This document shows, piece by piece, positions 26,098 through 35,143 of a stretch of 64,000 nucleotides of DNA; the stretch's first letter is position 1, and the number at the start of each line of letters is the position of its first letter. The DNA is from Arthrobacter cryoconiti (GTDB lineage: Bacteria; Actinomycetota; Actinomycetes; Actinomycetales; Micrococcaceae): positions 434,001 to 498,000 of the forward strand of contig NZ_JAJJBU010000003.1 of the NCBI RefSeq assembly GCF_020905375.1, read 5' to 3'. Under the pieces are notes generated by a model. That model made no database searches and was not told where the DNA came from. It was given only the letters and a program-made list of their open reading frames with translations. Position numbers and translations under genes: made by a program.

Positions 26098-27162
26098 ATG
26101 AGTTCACCAACGCACGTATTTGTTAGCGGTTATACGCAAGCCCCTTACGGTTCGGGGCCAGGTGTGGTGCGCTACGCTCTGGCACCGGACGGCAGCATAG
26201 GCTCAGAAGAAGCGCGGGCCACGGCAGCGGTGAATCCGTCATACCTTGCCGCTGGCGGTTCGGTTTTGCTGAGCGTGGAGGAATTGCCCCAAGGGCGGAT
26301 CGTGGCACTAGACCCAGGCACCTTGGAACTGGTGGGGCGGGCATCTTCAGGCGGAGCCGACCCGTGCCATCTCACCCTGTGCGGCAGCGACGTGTGGACC
26401 GCGAACTATACGTCCGGAACAGCCTGCGTGACTGCGCTCGCCGAACTAATTGACGGTGGTTTTATGGCCAGTACGACGCCGGCCTCACCGGATCTGCTCT
26501 CTCATCCGGGAACCGGGCCAGTAATTGACCGCCAGAGCGAGTCACACGCCCATCAGGTGACGTTCACACCCTGGGGAACAGTCTTGGTCTCGGATTTGGG
26601 AGCGGACCGAATTGACGAGTACGACGCCCATTCCCACGTGCTGCGTGGCTCAGCCCAACTGCCACCGGGTTCGGGGCCCCGACACGTTGCCATCAAGGGT
26701 GCCTTCTTGTTGGTGGCAGCGGAGCTGGATGGGCATTTGCACGTGCTCCGGCGCAACGTGCTGGCAGATGGCGCCGACCACTCGTGGACGTGGCTGTTGC
26801 GGACGCCGTTGGCATACTCTTTGGCGGAACAAGAAGATGCCAAAGAGTTCTACCCGTCTCACCTTGAACTCGCAGCTGAGCAAGACCTGCTTTATGTAGC
26901 CGTCCGCGGGGCAAATACGCTGGTGGTGCTGGATGTTTCGGGTCTTTGTGGGGATAATCCGGAGGTGCCGCGGGTGCTTTCGGTTGTGGACTCCGGGGGC
27001 AACTGGCCGCGCCATCTGGCCTTGGGTGAGAACGTTGTGTACGTGGCGAATCAGCGTTCCGACACCGTGACGGTATTTTCCTTGGACCAGGATGGTCTCC
27101 CGGGAGCGGAACCGGTGCAAACCATCGGCTTTGGCAGCCCCGCCTGCGTCTTACTTGGCTAG
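26098..27162 (+). CDS. Lactonase family beta-propeller (6-phosphogluconolactonase-like)
   Basis: A 354-residue seven-bladed propeller of the YbhE/lactonase family. Typical strands are VFVSGYTQ at the N-terminus, GADPCHLTLCGSDVWTANYTSG, SHAHQVTFTPWGTVLVSDLGADRI, GSGPRHVAIKG, FYPSHLELAAEQDLLYVAVRG and GNWPRHLALGENVVYVANQRSDTV. Known members hydrolyse 6-phosphogluconolactone, which would place it in the pentose phosphate pathway, but paralogues have other roles. ATG 26098 has gaggga upstream; the longer frame to 26017 overlaps the divergent S4 gene. Confidence 0.85.
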   Translation: MSSPTHVFVSGYTQAPYGSGPGVVRYALAPDGSIGSEEARATAAVNPSYLAAGGSVLLSVEELPQGRIVALDPGTLELVGRASSGGADPCHLTLCGSDVWTANYTSGTACVTALAELIDGGFMASTTPASPDLLSHPGTGPVIDRQSESHAHQVTFTPWGTVLVSDLGADRIDEYDAHSHVLRGSAQLPPGSGPRHVAIKGAFLLVAAELDGHLHVLRRNVLADGADHSWTWLLRTPLAYSLAEQEDAKEFYPSHLELAAEQDLLYVAVRGANTLVVLDVSGLCGDNPEVPRVLSVVDSGGNWPRHLALGENVVYVANQRSDTVTVFSLDQDGLPGAEPVQTIGFGSPACVLLG

Positions 27163-27213
27163 TGGGCACCCAAGGGCGATGAAATGCGTAGGCGGAGTCC
27201 GGCGTCGTACTGC

Positions 27214-27284
27214 TGGCGCAAAACTTGCCACCAGTATTGCGCATAGTGTACCCGGCGCAATACTCGCCACCAGTATTGCGCCGG
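27214..27284 (+). repeat. Twin imperfect repeats, each an inverted repeat, before glyS
   Basis: Two related segments (27214-27243 and 27252-27284) share the core gccaccagtattgcgc. The second forms a perfect 13-bp stem (ccggcgcaatact / agtattgcgccgg) around a 7-base loop. The first is a degenerate version. They lie 52 bp beyond the lactonase stop and about 100 bp before glyS. They may be a terminator pair without T-tract or an operator. Confidence 0.7.
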
Positions 27285-27386
27285 CGGAATGGGGCAAGAC
27301 CAATTCCCGCCATCTCACCACGTCCCGGTAGGCTTATCCACGGACGGACCGCACCCAGCGGCCTCGTAAATAACAGGAGTACTACT

Positions 27387-28772
27387 TTGGCGCCCCAATC
27401 CAAGCTTGACCAGGTCATTTCCCTCGCGAAACGTCGCGGCTTTGTCTTTCAGGCCGGTGAAATTTATGGCGGTTCGCGATCAGCTTGGGACTATGGTCCC
27501 CTTGGCGTTGAGCTGAAGGAAAACATCAAGCGCGAATGGTGGCAGTCCTTCGTCCGCGGACGAGAGGACATGGTGGGTCTGGACTCCTCCATCATCTTGC
27601 CCAAGGCCGTGTGGGCAGCCTCCGGCCACGTGGCCACGTTCACCGACCCCCTCGTCGAGTGCACCCAGTGTCACAAGCGTCACCGCCAAGATCACCTCCT
27701 TGAGGCGTTCACGGCGAAGAAGAAGCGCGAGCCTGAAAACGGCATGGACGACATCGTCTGCCCAGACTGCGGCACCAAGGGCCAGTGGACCGAGCCCCAG
27801 ATGTTCTCCGGGTTGATGAAGACCTTCCTGGGCCCGGTGGACAGTGAATCCGGCATGGTGTACATGCGCCCGGAAACTGCGCAGGGCATCTTCGTGAACT
27901 TCAACAATGTGCTCACCACCAGCCGGAAAAAGCCGCCGTTCGGCATTGGCCAGATCGGCAAGGCATTCCGCAACGAGATCACACCCGGAAACTTCATTTT
28001 CCGCACCCGTGAGTTCGAGCAGATGGAAATTGAGTTCTTTGTGCCAGAAGATGAAGCTGAGAAGTGGTTCAAGGAATGGGTTGAACTCTGCTGGAACTGG
28101 TTCTTGGACTTGGGAATGAGCCCGGAGAACATGCGCCAGTTTGATGTTCCCAAGGACGAGCGAGCCCACTATTCTGCAGGGACCATTGACTTTGAATACA
28201 AGTTTGGTTTCCAAGGCAACGAATGGGGCGAGCTCATGGGCGTCGCCAACCGCACCGACTACGATCTGAACTCTCACACGAAGGGCTCCGGCACAGAGCT
28301 GAGCTACTTCAACCAGGCCACGGGGGAGCGGTACACGCCGTTCGTCATCGAGCCTTCCTTTGGCCTGACACGTTCCATGATGGCGTTTTTGGTGGACGCT
28401 TTCACCGAAGACGAGGCCCCTAACGCCAAGGGCGGGGTAGATAAACGTACCGTTTTGAAGCTGGATCCGCGACTGGCTCCCGTCAAGGCCGCAGTGCTCC
28501 CGCTCTCCCGCAATGAGGACTTGTCCCCGAAGGCCAAGGAGCTTGCCAACACGCTGCGCAAGCACTGGAACATCGACTTTGACGACGCCGGTGCCATCGG
28601 CCGCCGTTACCGTCGCCAAGATGAGATCGGGACACCGTTTTGTATCACTGTGGACTTTGAAACCCTTGAAGACAATGCTGTGACTATCCGCGAACGCGAC
28701 ACTATGAGCCAAGAGCGCGTTCCTCTCGATCAGGTACAGGCATACTTGGCTACCCGATTGCTAGGTGCCTAA
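27387..28772 (+). CDS. glyS: Glycyl-tRNA synthetase, dimeric class II type, TTG start
   Basis: A 461-residue alpha2-type GlyRS charging tRNA-Gly. It shows [20 protein letters not shown], class II motif 2 in [46 protein letters not shown] and motif 3 in [17 protein letters not shown], then the anticodon-binding domain ([13 protein letters not shown]). A CPxC-type zinc site appears in [10 protein letters not shown] and [12 protein letters not shown] 27387 has caggag 8 bp upstream and gives [19 protein letters not shown]; no in-frame ATG or GTG lies near this point, and the extension back to 27225 is unlike GlyRS. Confidence 0.95.
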   Translation: MAPQSKLDQVISLAKRRGFVFQAGEIYGGSRSAWDYGPLGVELKENIKREWWQSFVRGREDMVGLDSSIILPKAVWAASGHVATFTDPLVECTQCHKRHRQDHLLEAFTAKKKREPENGMDDIVCPDCGTKGQWTEPQMFSGLMKTFLGPVDSESGMVYMRPETAQGIFVNFNNVLTTSRKKPPFGIGQIGKAFRNEITPGNFIFRTREFEQMEIEFFVPEDEAEKWFKEWVELCWNWFLDLGMSPENMRQFDVPKDERAHYSAGTIDFEYKFGFQGNEWGELMGVANRTDYDLNSHTKGSGTELSYFNQATGERYTPFVIEPSFGLTRSMMAFLVDAFTEDEAPNAKGGVDKRTVLKLDPRLAPVKAAVLPLSRNEDLSPKAKELANTLRKHWNIDFDDAGAIGRRYRRQDEIGTPFCITVDFETLEDNAVTIRERDTMSQERVPLDQVQAYLATRLLGA

Positions 28773-28775
28773 AGC

Positions 28776-29759
28776 ATGGCTGAACTCTCCTACCGGCCTT
28801 GGCGTGATGGCGATGACCTAGCGCTGCGTGAAATTTGGGGCGACGCCGATTACGCCGCAGCCGGGCAGTTCCGCACGGCACTGGCGCCCGAGCAGGATGC
28901 GAAGCCGTGGCGGCGGACCATAGTGGCGATGGACCAAGGTATTCCGGTCGCAGCCGGCGTGGTCTATTCCACCACGCTGCACCCACAACGGCTCTGGGCT
29001 TATGTGGAGGTCACGCGGGATCATCGCCGGGCAGGTGTGGGAGCTACCTTGCTGACTATGCTGCGCCGCGAGGCTGACGGCGCGCTTGCCGCCGGCCTGC
29101 TCAGTACGACGGCGTTGCGCAGCAAAGTTGCCCCCGGCACCCCAGGCGCTGAATTTGCGCAGGCAATGGGACTCTTTGTCCTCCAGCGTAACCGCGTGGT
29201 CGAGGTACGGCCCAGTGCGCTGAATTTGCCAGTTTTTGGTGAGGGAACCGAGGCAGAAGCTGAGGCTCGCGTTCAGGATCTGGCCACCGGTTCAGTTGAG
29301 CTTAGTGATGTTGTGGGCCGCTATTACGAAGCGGTGAATCGGTGGGATCCCACCGGCGTTCTCACGCCCGGGATGGTCCAGCGCATGTTCTTGGATGAGC
29401 TCACCGGAGCCCATGGGGCACTTGTGCTGCGCGCCGAAGCTGCAAGTGCGTTTGGCAACACCGTGGCGGCCAGCAAGAAGGGGCGCATCGAGGCCTTTGC
29501 GGTGAGCTATTCACAAGGTTCCCTCACCCCGGACGCCGCAGAGTCAGCGTCGGAAGTGTTCTTGGGAGTTGAACCAAAGCTAGAACATGACACCGCAGTG
29601 CAGGCAGTGTACGACCTTCTAGCTTTGATTACGCACCAGTATCCCGTGCTTCTTGAACTTGATGATTCCATGGAAGCCGTGGCCGCTGTCGTCAATCCCA
29701 TGATTGAAGTTGGTGCGGCAGTTCTTCGCGGCGGTGAGACGCTGGTAGTTGGCGAGTAA
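28776..29759 (+). CDS. GNAT family N-acetyltransferase
   Basis: A 327-residue protein with an N-terminal GNAT domain: LSYRPWRDGDDLALREIW, VAAGVVYSTTLHPQRLWAYVEVT, and the acetyl-CoA loop in RDHRRAGVGATLLTMLRREA. The C-terminal half (about residues 150-327) is less conserved and may be a second degenerate GNAT fold. It starts 3 bp after the glyS stop, so the two are very likely co-transcribed. Substrate unknown. Confidence 0.85.
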   Translation: MAELSYRPWRDGDDLALREIWGDADYAAAGQFRTALAPEQDAKPWRRTIVAMDQGIPVAAGVVYSTTLHPQRLWAYVEVTRDHRRAGVGATLLTMLRREADGALAAGLLSTTALRSKVAPGTPGAEFAQAMGLFVLQRNRVVEVRPSALNLPVFGEGTEAEAEARVQDLATGSVELSDVVGRYYEAVNRWDPTGVLTPGMVQRMFLDELTGAHGALVLRAEAASAFGNTVAASKKGRIEAFAVSYSQGSLTPDAAESASEVFLGVEPKLEHDTAVQAVYDLLALITHQYPVLLELDDSMEAVAAVVNPMIEVGAAVLRGGETLVVGE

Positions 29760-29808
29760 CCCGTCCACGACTGAGCGTGAGAACAACCATTGAAAGGCTG
29801 TCTCCAAC

Positions 29809-31056
29809 GTGAGCCACTCGCATTTACCCGTCGATGACTCCTCTTTAGGACGCAGTGAACTGAGGCGGCGCACAGCTGTGCGCCGCCGCGCCGTCGTCCT
29901 ACTGAGTTGGATACTTGCCCCGTTGGCCGCGCTGACGCTAGTGGGCATGCTCCTGCTGTGGCCGGGGGATTCTTCGTCAAGCCCGATCGCTGGAAACCCG
30001 TACACGGCAGCGCCTGGAGCCGCCATTTTGACGGGGACAGTCCAGCGAACCTCCACTGAAAACTGTCCGGGCAGTGCCCAGAAGTCGCAGAGCTGCTTCA
30101 TTGCACACACCTCGGTGCAAGGTGGGGGCGAAGTTCCCGTGGTGGTTACTCCGGACATTGTCCAAACTCGTGGCGTGAAGGTGGGCGAAGGCATCCGGTA
30201 CTTGAAACTACCGGCAATGCCCGCCGGCTTGGAGGCCATGGGGCCGCAGTTTGTGTTCATGGATTTCGTTCGCACAGTGCCACTGGGACTCTTGGCGGTG
30301 CTGTATGCAGTGGTGGTCATCGCTGTGGCCAGGTGGCGCGGGTTGCGAGCTATGGTGGGGCTCGGCGGCGCATTTGCCGTACTAGCGTGGTTCATCCTGC
30401 CAGCCTTGGCACAGGGGAAACCGCCGTTACTGGTGGCCGTGGTAGGTTCCTCTGCCATTATGTTTGGGGTGTTGTATTTTGCCCATGGATTCTCGGCACG
30501 GACCTCCACAGCTCTTCTTGGCACACTCTTTGGACTGGCGGCTACGGCGGGGCTGGCGGCATGGGCCGTGGACGCGGCAGCTCTGACCGGGAGCACGGGA
30601 GATAACGCCTACCAGTTACTTAATCTCACGCAAGGGATGTCTTTGTCCGGCATGATCTTGTGCGGCCTGATCATTTCAGGACTGGGTGTGCTCAACGATG
30701 TCACCATCACCCAGTCATCGGCCGTCTGGGAGCTCTACGAGCTTGCACCGCAGACCAGTGCCCTGACGCTTTTTCGTTCGGCCATGCGCATAGGGCGTGA
30801 TCACATTGCCTCAACCGTTTACACGATCGCGTTCGCCTACGCCGGCAGTGCGTTACCGGTACTTCTTTTGGTCTCACTCTATGATCGTCCACTTTTGGAT
30901 GCGCTGACCAGTTCTGAATTGGCAGAGGAAGTGGTGCGGATTCTAGTCGGTTCCATCGGACTGGTTCTGGCCATTCCGGTCACGACGGCGGTTGCGGTGG
31001 CCGTTGTGAAGGCCACGGGAAAACAGGAGGCTGCGGCTCCGGCGCTCGCCAACTAG
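29809..31056 (+). CDS. YibE/F-like multi-helix membrane protein
   Basis: A 415-residue YibE/F family protein. One helix near residue 30 (VVLLSWILAPLAALTLVGMLLLW) precedes an extracytoplasmic domain (about residues 60-150), followed by about seven more helices with the family-typical GLSLSGMILCGLIISGLGVLNDVTITQ-like region and AMRIGRDHIASTVYTIAFAYAGS. Function unknown; in lactococci a related protein has been named but not assigned a clear transport role. GTG 29809 is chosen. Its end is close to the convergent FAD-hydroxylase gene, with a 16-bp triple repeat between. Confidence 0.8.
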   Translation: MSHSHLPVDDSSLGRSELRRRTAVRRRAVVLLSWILAPLAALTLVGMLLLWPGDSSSSPIAGNPYTAAPGAAILTGTVQRTSTENCPGSAQKSQSCFIAHTSVQGGGEVPVVVTPDIVQTRGVKVGEGIRYLKLPAMPAGLEAMGPQFVFMDFVRTVPLGLLAVLYAVVVIAVARWRGLRAMVGLGGAFAVLAWFILPALAQGKPPLLVAVVGSSAIMFGVLYFAHGFSARTSTALLGTLFGLAATAGLAAWAVDAAALTGSTGDNAYQLLNLTQGMSLSGMILCGLIISGLGVLNDVTITQSSAVWELYELAPQTSALTLFRSAMRIGRDHIASTVYTIAFAYAGSALPVLLLVSLYDRPLLDALTSSELAEEVVRILVGSIGLVLAIPVTTAVAVAVVKATGKQEAAAPALAN

Positions 31057-31074
31057 CAGGGTGCAGTGCTCACT

Positions 31075-31122
31075 GGACTCTAACCGGTCTGGGCTCTAAC
31101 CGGACTGGACTCTAACCGGTCT
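31075..31122 (+). repeat. 16-bp tandem repeat, three copies, spanning the end of the FAD-hydroxylase gene
   Basis: Units ggactctaaccggtct (31075-31090), gggctctaaccggact (31091-31106) and ggactctaaccggtct (31107-31122). The second and third units overlap the last codons of the minus-strand FAD-hydroxylase gene, which ends at 31096; the first lies outside. Confidence 0.85.
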
Positions 31123-32325
31123 GGGAGATTGCATCGTGAACCTGCGTGCTACGGCGTCTGCCAGCCACGGCACCCGAATAACCCCACCAAGGACGGCGTT
31201 ACGACGTCGCAGCAATGTGCGTGGCAAGGGACGTCCAAGCGCCATATTTATCGACGCTTGCCGGGATGCTCGGGTAGCTGCGGCCATCCGAACTTGTTCG
31301 AATTCCTTCAAGCGCAGTGCCGTCTCTTCTCCCCTGAGCGCAGCCACAATGATCGGGGCCAGCGCGGCTGCGTCGAGCCAGCCCAAGGTCAAGCCTTGGC
31401 CGCCGATCGGGCTGATCTGGTGTGCGGCGTCTCCGATTAAAGCCGTCCGCCCCTGTACCATCCGCAGTGCCAGACGGGCACTGACCGGAAAAGCGCTGAG
31501 CATACTATTTGCCTCCGCTGCCACGCTGACGCCTGTGCGCGTATGAATGAGCGCCGCCAAATCGGCGGCGCTAGCTGAGGACAGCAGTGTGTCGGTGTGA
31601 ACCACCCAGCGGCGCAGTTGCCCGGGCATGGGGAAAGACTCCACGATCCCGCCCGGTTCCAGATGCAGCACAGCAGTGGGTCCGTCGTCACCGGCGTCGG
31701 GAAAATCCCCCATCAGGTATGTATCGGGGTAATTACGGCCACGTGTGGGAATTCCGAGTTCTCGGCGCACAGTGGAATAGGCGCCGTCGGCTCCAATCAG
31801 CAGGCTGGCCGAAAAGACCATTGGGTTCTCCCCGGCGTCCGTATCCCCGGCGTTCAGAACGCTAGGGACCGGAACCATGCCACCCGTATCCCCGGCGTTC
31901 AGGGAGGCCCTGAGCGTGACCTGAGTACCGTCGTCGTGCAGGGAATGTACGGTAACCCCGCGCAGGAGGGCCTGCGGGTCGAGTGCGTGAACCCGCGCCT
32001 CCAAGAATTCCTCGGTCCTGGCTTGAGGAATGGAGAGAATAAAGGGCGGGCCGTTCGTAATGCCAGAGAAACGTAGCCCTGCCACCAATTTTCCGCCGCT
32101 GCGAGCCGCACCGTTGCTGATGTGCAGTCCCTCCGCGGCCAGCGCTTCGCTTACGCCTGCGAGATCAAGTGCGCTCAGCCCGGGTGGATGGATGCCGATC
32201 GCGCGTGAATGAGTGCGGGGTGAGTTCCTTTTTTCGAGGATTTTGACGGTGAGTCCGGCTTGGAGAAGCAGGACGCCCAGATACAGGCCCGCCGGTCCCG
32301 CCCCGACGATCAGGACATCATCCAT
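31096..32325 (-). CDS. FAD-dependent aromatic hydroxylase/monooxygenase
   Basis: A 409-residue group A flavoprotein monooxygenase. The N-terminal dinucleotide fold is VLIVGAGPAGLYLGVLLLQAG with EKR after it, then a LIGADGAYSTVRRELG (DG motif) near residue 180, and LIGDAAHQISPIGGQGLTLGWLDAAAL (GD motif) near residue 295. It hydroxylates an aromatic ring using NAD(P)H and O2. Its start overlaps the methyltransferase by 8 bp; the set with the type III PKS suggests it hydroxylates the polyketide product, as SrsC does in the Streptomyces phenolic-lipid operon. Confidence 0.88.
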   Translation of the reverse strand: MDDVLIVGAGPAGLYLGVLLLQAGLTVKILEKRNSPRTHSRAIGIHPPGLSALDLAGVSEALAAEGLHISNGAARSGGKLVAGLRFSGITNGPPFILSIPQARTEEFLEARVHALDPQALLRGVTVHSLHDDGTQVTLRASLNAGDTGGMVPVPSVLNAGDTDAGENPMVFSASLLIGADGAYSTVRRELGIPTRGRNYPDTYLMGDFPDAGDDGPTAVLHLEPGGIVESFPMPGQLRRWVVHTDTLLSSASAADLAALIHTRTGVSVAAEANSMLSAFPVSARLALRMVQGRTALIGDAAHQISPIGGQGLTLGWLDAAALAPIIVAALRGEETALRLKEFEQVRMAAATRASRQASINMALGRPLPRTLLRRRNAVLGGVIRVPWLADAVARRFTMQSPRPVRVQSG

Positions 32326-33040
32326 GGCCGGCCCCCATGGTAAGTATCAGCCTAAATGGCCGGCCTTCCTCCACTCGCCAGGGGGGCGGGACAGCCGCGG
32401 CCAGCTCGTCTCTGGTATAGCTGCGGCGAATGGAAGTGAGTCCGTCACGGCGGATGAACGACCCCGGGAAAAATGGCAGAGTTGAGGCAGAAAACAAGGC
32501 GTAGCCGACTCTGTGGCGGGCGATGTCGGCATGCAACGCCAGCTTTGGGGACAACGCTCCGGTGTCCACAAGCAGGCCCTGAAGTTCCGGAGCGCTCAAG
32601 TGGTGCAGGACATGGTTGGAGACAATAATGTCGAAGGTGGCCCCTTCTGCTACGAGCACGTTGCTGTGCGCGGACCGATACGTCACACCTGGCACGGATG
32701 GTTGCGCGCAGGCGAAGGTGAAGGCTCGTTCATCCGGGTCCAATCCCGTTGCGAGCAAAGCGAACCCATCGCGTGCCGCCCAGCGGGCTAAGCTTCGCAC
32801 CACGTCACCGCCGCCGGAGCCTATGTCCAGCAACGTCACAGGTCCGTCGGATGCTTTTTGTGCTGCCAGTATCGGTCTGATTCGTTCCTTGTACATGTTC
32901 CGCCAGCCAGACACCACCGCATTGATGAGCGGAAACTGGGCGTAGGTGCGTTCTAGCATTGCGGCGTCGCATCCTGGCCGGTCCATCTCCTCCACAGCGC
33001 ACTGGTCCCGCTCGCGCAGAAATTCCCTGCGCTCAGGCAC
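32318..33040 (-). CDS. Class I SAM-dependent methyltransferase
   Basis: A 240-residue methyltransferase with the SAM-binding motif LLDIGSGGGDVVRSLARWAA near residue 70, the acidic residue in ATGLDPDERA, and the FDIIVSNHVLHHLSAPELQ strand typical of UbiE/UbiG-like O- or C-methyltransferases. It overlaps the PKS by 8 bp on one side and the hydroxylase by 8 bp on the other. Likely methylates the product of the adjacent type III PKS. Confidence 0.87.
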   Translation of the reverse strand: MPERREFLRERDQCAVEEMDRPGCDAAMLERTYAQFPLINAVVSGWRNMYKERIRPILAAQKASDGPVTLLDIGSGGGDVVRSLARWAARDGFALLATGLDPDERAFTFACAQPSVPGVTYRSAHSNVLVAEGATFDIIVSNHVLHHLSAPELQGLLVDTGALSPKLALHADIARHRVGYALFSASTLPFFPGSFIRRDGLTSIRRSYTRDELAAAVPPPWRVEEGRPFRLILTMGAGHG

Positions 33041-34214
33041 GACCGACGGTTTCCAACTCCACTACGTTCCGGCCGGTGGGCAGGCCTGGGGAAAGCTTTG
33101 TGAAGAGACCCGTCTCCACCGTCAGGCCAGGGCCGAACGCCATAGCGCAGATGCTCTCCTGCGCCGCCGTGGCCTGCTGGTTGAGAATGTGTTTGAGGAC
33201 GAACATCACTGTTGCGCTGCTCATGTTCCCGAAGTCACGCAAGGTTTCACGGGCGGGAAGCAGCTGCTCTGCTGTGAGTTCAAGCTTGGCCTCGACCTTG
33301 TCCAGAATGCTGCGCCCGCCGGGGTGGATGGCCCAATGCCGGATGTCACCATAAGGAAGCGCCGCAATGGCCGGTTCGTGTGCCAGCAGGGGTGCCAGCG
33401 CATCCACGATGTGCTCGTCAATAATGCGGGGTACGTAACTATCGAGCACCATTTCAAAGCCTTCATCGCCAATGTTCCAGGCCATCGAGTCTTCGCCCAC
33501 GGGCGTGAGCACGGTTTCAAAATGATCCAGAGAAATGACAGGGTTCGACGACGGCAGTTCGCGTGCGCTCACCACGGCAGCGGCCGCCCCGTCGCCGAAC
33601 AAGGAGGAGCCCATGATGGTGTCCGGGTTATTTGATGTGCGCACATGTAAAGAACACAACTCGGCTGTGACTACCAGCACCACAGCTTCTGGATCGGCCT
33701 CACAAAAGGCTTTAGCCGCACGCAATGCGGGGAAAGCGGCGTAGCAACCCATGAAACCCAGGTGGTAGCGCTGCACTGAGGCATTCAGACCCAGTGCACG
33801 CACCACTTTATAGTCGGGGCCGGGGTTGAAAAAACCAGTACAGGAAACGGTGATGACGTGCGTGACGTCGCCTGGCCCAACGCCGTCGCACGCCTCTAAC
33901 GCCTTTTCAGCGGCTTCGATGAACAGTTTTGTGGCCTCCGTCGTGAAGAGGTCGTTGCGCACTTTGGTGCTGGGGGAAAGTAACAGGCCGGATGCGCCAT
34001 CGAAAAAGACTGGATTTTCGCTCTGAGAACCGGTAGACATCTCCGCCACTGCGGTATGGCGGGTGTCTATTGCGGCCGAATCAAAACAGGTACGCACTAA
34101 CCGTTGACCCAAACGGGTAAGGCCAGGTTGGGAGGCAAAAACATCGCGGGCCTCGGATTGGATCAAGAGGGTGGGCGGAACTGCGGTTTCTAGGGATCTC
34201 AGTGTGACCGTCAT
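33033..34214 (-). CDS. Type III polyketide synthase (chalcone/stilbene synthase-like)
   Basis: A 393-residue ketosynthase homodimer type. The full triad is visible: Cys157 in GFMGCYAAFPAL, His297 in WAIHPGGRSIL and Asn330 in FGNMSSATVMF. VSCTGFFNPGPDY and SSLFGDGAAAAVV are further family landmarks. It condenses an acyl-CoA starter with malonyl-CoA to resorcinol, pyrone or related rings. The frame is open to 34400, but the extension is a hydrophobic stretch unlike the family; ATG 34214 (MTVTLRSLETAVPP) is chosen. First gene of a PKS-methyltransferase-hydroxylase operon. Confidence 0.93.
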   Translation of the reverse strand: MTVTLRSLETAVPPTLLIQSEARDVFASQPGLTRLGQRLVRTCFDSAAIDTRHTAVAEMSTGSQSENPVFFDGASGLLLSPSTKVRNDLFTTEATKLFIEAAEKALEACDGVGPGDVTHVITVSCTGFFNPGPDYKVVRALGLNASVQRYHLGFMGCYAAFPALRAAKAFCEADPEAVVLVVTAELCSLHVRTSNNPDTIMGSSLFGDGAAAAVVSARELPSSNPVISLDHFETVLTPVGEDSMAWNIGDEGFEMVLDSYVPRIIDEHIVDALAPLLAHEPAIAALPYGDIRHWAIHPGGRSILDKVEAKLELTAEQLLPARETLRDFGNMSSATVMFVLKHILNQQATAAQESICAMAFGPGLTVETGLFTKLSPGLPTGRNVVELETVGRA

Positions 34215-34546
34215 GCTCCATTGTGGTTCCTGCGCGGGGCAGAAAACAATGGCAGCCGCGGCCCATGCGGAAAGTGACTTTCTAAAACTCTTCCCAGCAT
34301 GAATTTTTGGGCCGATGGATCGTGTCCCTTTGTTGGGTAAGTGCAAAAAGTAGATGAATGCGGTGATCAGGACCAACGTGGGCAGCGCGTCAACGATCAT
34401 TGGTGCTGCGCATTTTCGCCCTGACTACCGCATGGAACCTCCGTCCAGGGGTCCGAACCCGTATTCTGGAGGGAGGTTCTGGGCCTTCCTGCGCGGATGG
34501 CCCATGCCCGTTCGGACTGGGTAGAACTCCTTGGGAAGGGACCAAC
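34215..34546. other. Intergenic region between the PKS operon and DUF421 gene
   Basis: 332 bp between divergent genes. It should hold both promoters, but I see no convincing -35/-10 pair or strong palindrome. A gggaaggg site precedes the DUF421 start. The PKS reading frame is open through about 186 bp of it. Confidence 0.5.
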
Positions 34547-35101
34547 ATGTGGAATGACTATGGATTGACGTGGGCCGATGCAGGCCGAGTAGTACTTTCA
34601 GCCGTTGGGCTTTACGTCCTTGTGCTCTTGCTGATTAGGTTCATGGGCCAGCGCACCATGGCAACACTGTCCAGCTTCGACCTCGCCGCGGCTGTGGCCC
34701 TAGGCGCGGTGGTCGGACGGGCCATCCTCGGGTACACCCCTACTTTGGTGGCTGGCGCCCTAGGGTTGCTCACTCTCCTGGTACTCCAAGCGCTCACAGG
34801 GCAGCTTCGCCGATTCCCCAAAGGCATAGCCGCCGTCAACAATAGGGCGTATCTACTCATGGCAGGCGGGGCGATTCACCCCTCCAATCTGCGCAGAACC
34901 CATGTTTCTCAAAGCGAAATTAGGGCTAAATTGCGTCAGGCTGGCATCCGCAATTATGCCGAAGTAGCCTGTGTGATCCTTGAATCAACGGGAGAGATCA
35001 GCGTGCTGCGCACGGGCGTGCCCATCCAACCGGAATTCCTAGAGGACGTCAGGGGTGCGGAGCTGGTACCGGCTTCGTTTCTGGCCATGCCACAGGATTG
35101 A
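34547..35101 (+). CDS. DUF421 membrane protein (YetF-like)
   Basis: A 184-residue protein with three N-terminal helices (VVLSAVGLYVLVLLLIRFMG, FDLAAAVALGAVVGRAILG, LVAGALGLLTLLVLQAL) and a soluble C-terminal domain containing LRRTHVSQSEIRAKLRQAGI and YAEVACVILESTGEISVL. This is the usual DUF421/YetF layout; the family is linked to spore or envelope functions in bacilli but has no firm activity. ATG 34547 is preferred for its gggaaggg site; the frame opens back to 34400. Confidence 0.85.
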   Translation: MWNDYGLTWADAGRVVLSAVGLYVLVLLLIRFMGQRTMATLSSFDLAAAVALGAVVGRAILGYTPTLVAGALGLLTLLVLQALTGQLRRFPKGIAAVNNRAYLLMAGGAIHPSNLRRTHVSQSEIRAKLRQAGIRNYAEVACVILESTGEISVLRTGVPIQPEFLEDVRGAELVPASFLAMPQD

Positions 35102-35143
35102 TATGGATTTCAGGCAAGCACAGCTTCCTGCTGGTGAGCCTGC

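Noticed and set aside
27480-28712. 410-codon minus-strand frame opposite glyS
   Set aside because: Lies wholly within glyS and shows no family pattern; antisense shadow.
34215-34400. Hydrophobic N-terminal extension of the type III PKS
   Set aside because: The PKS family is soluble and begins at the MTVTLRS position; the extension is probably the untranslated leader that happens to be open.
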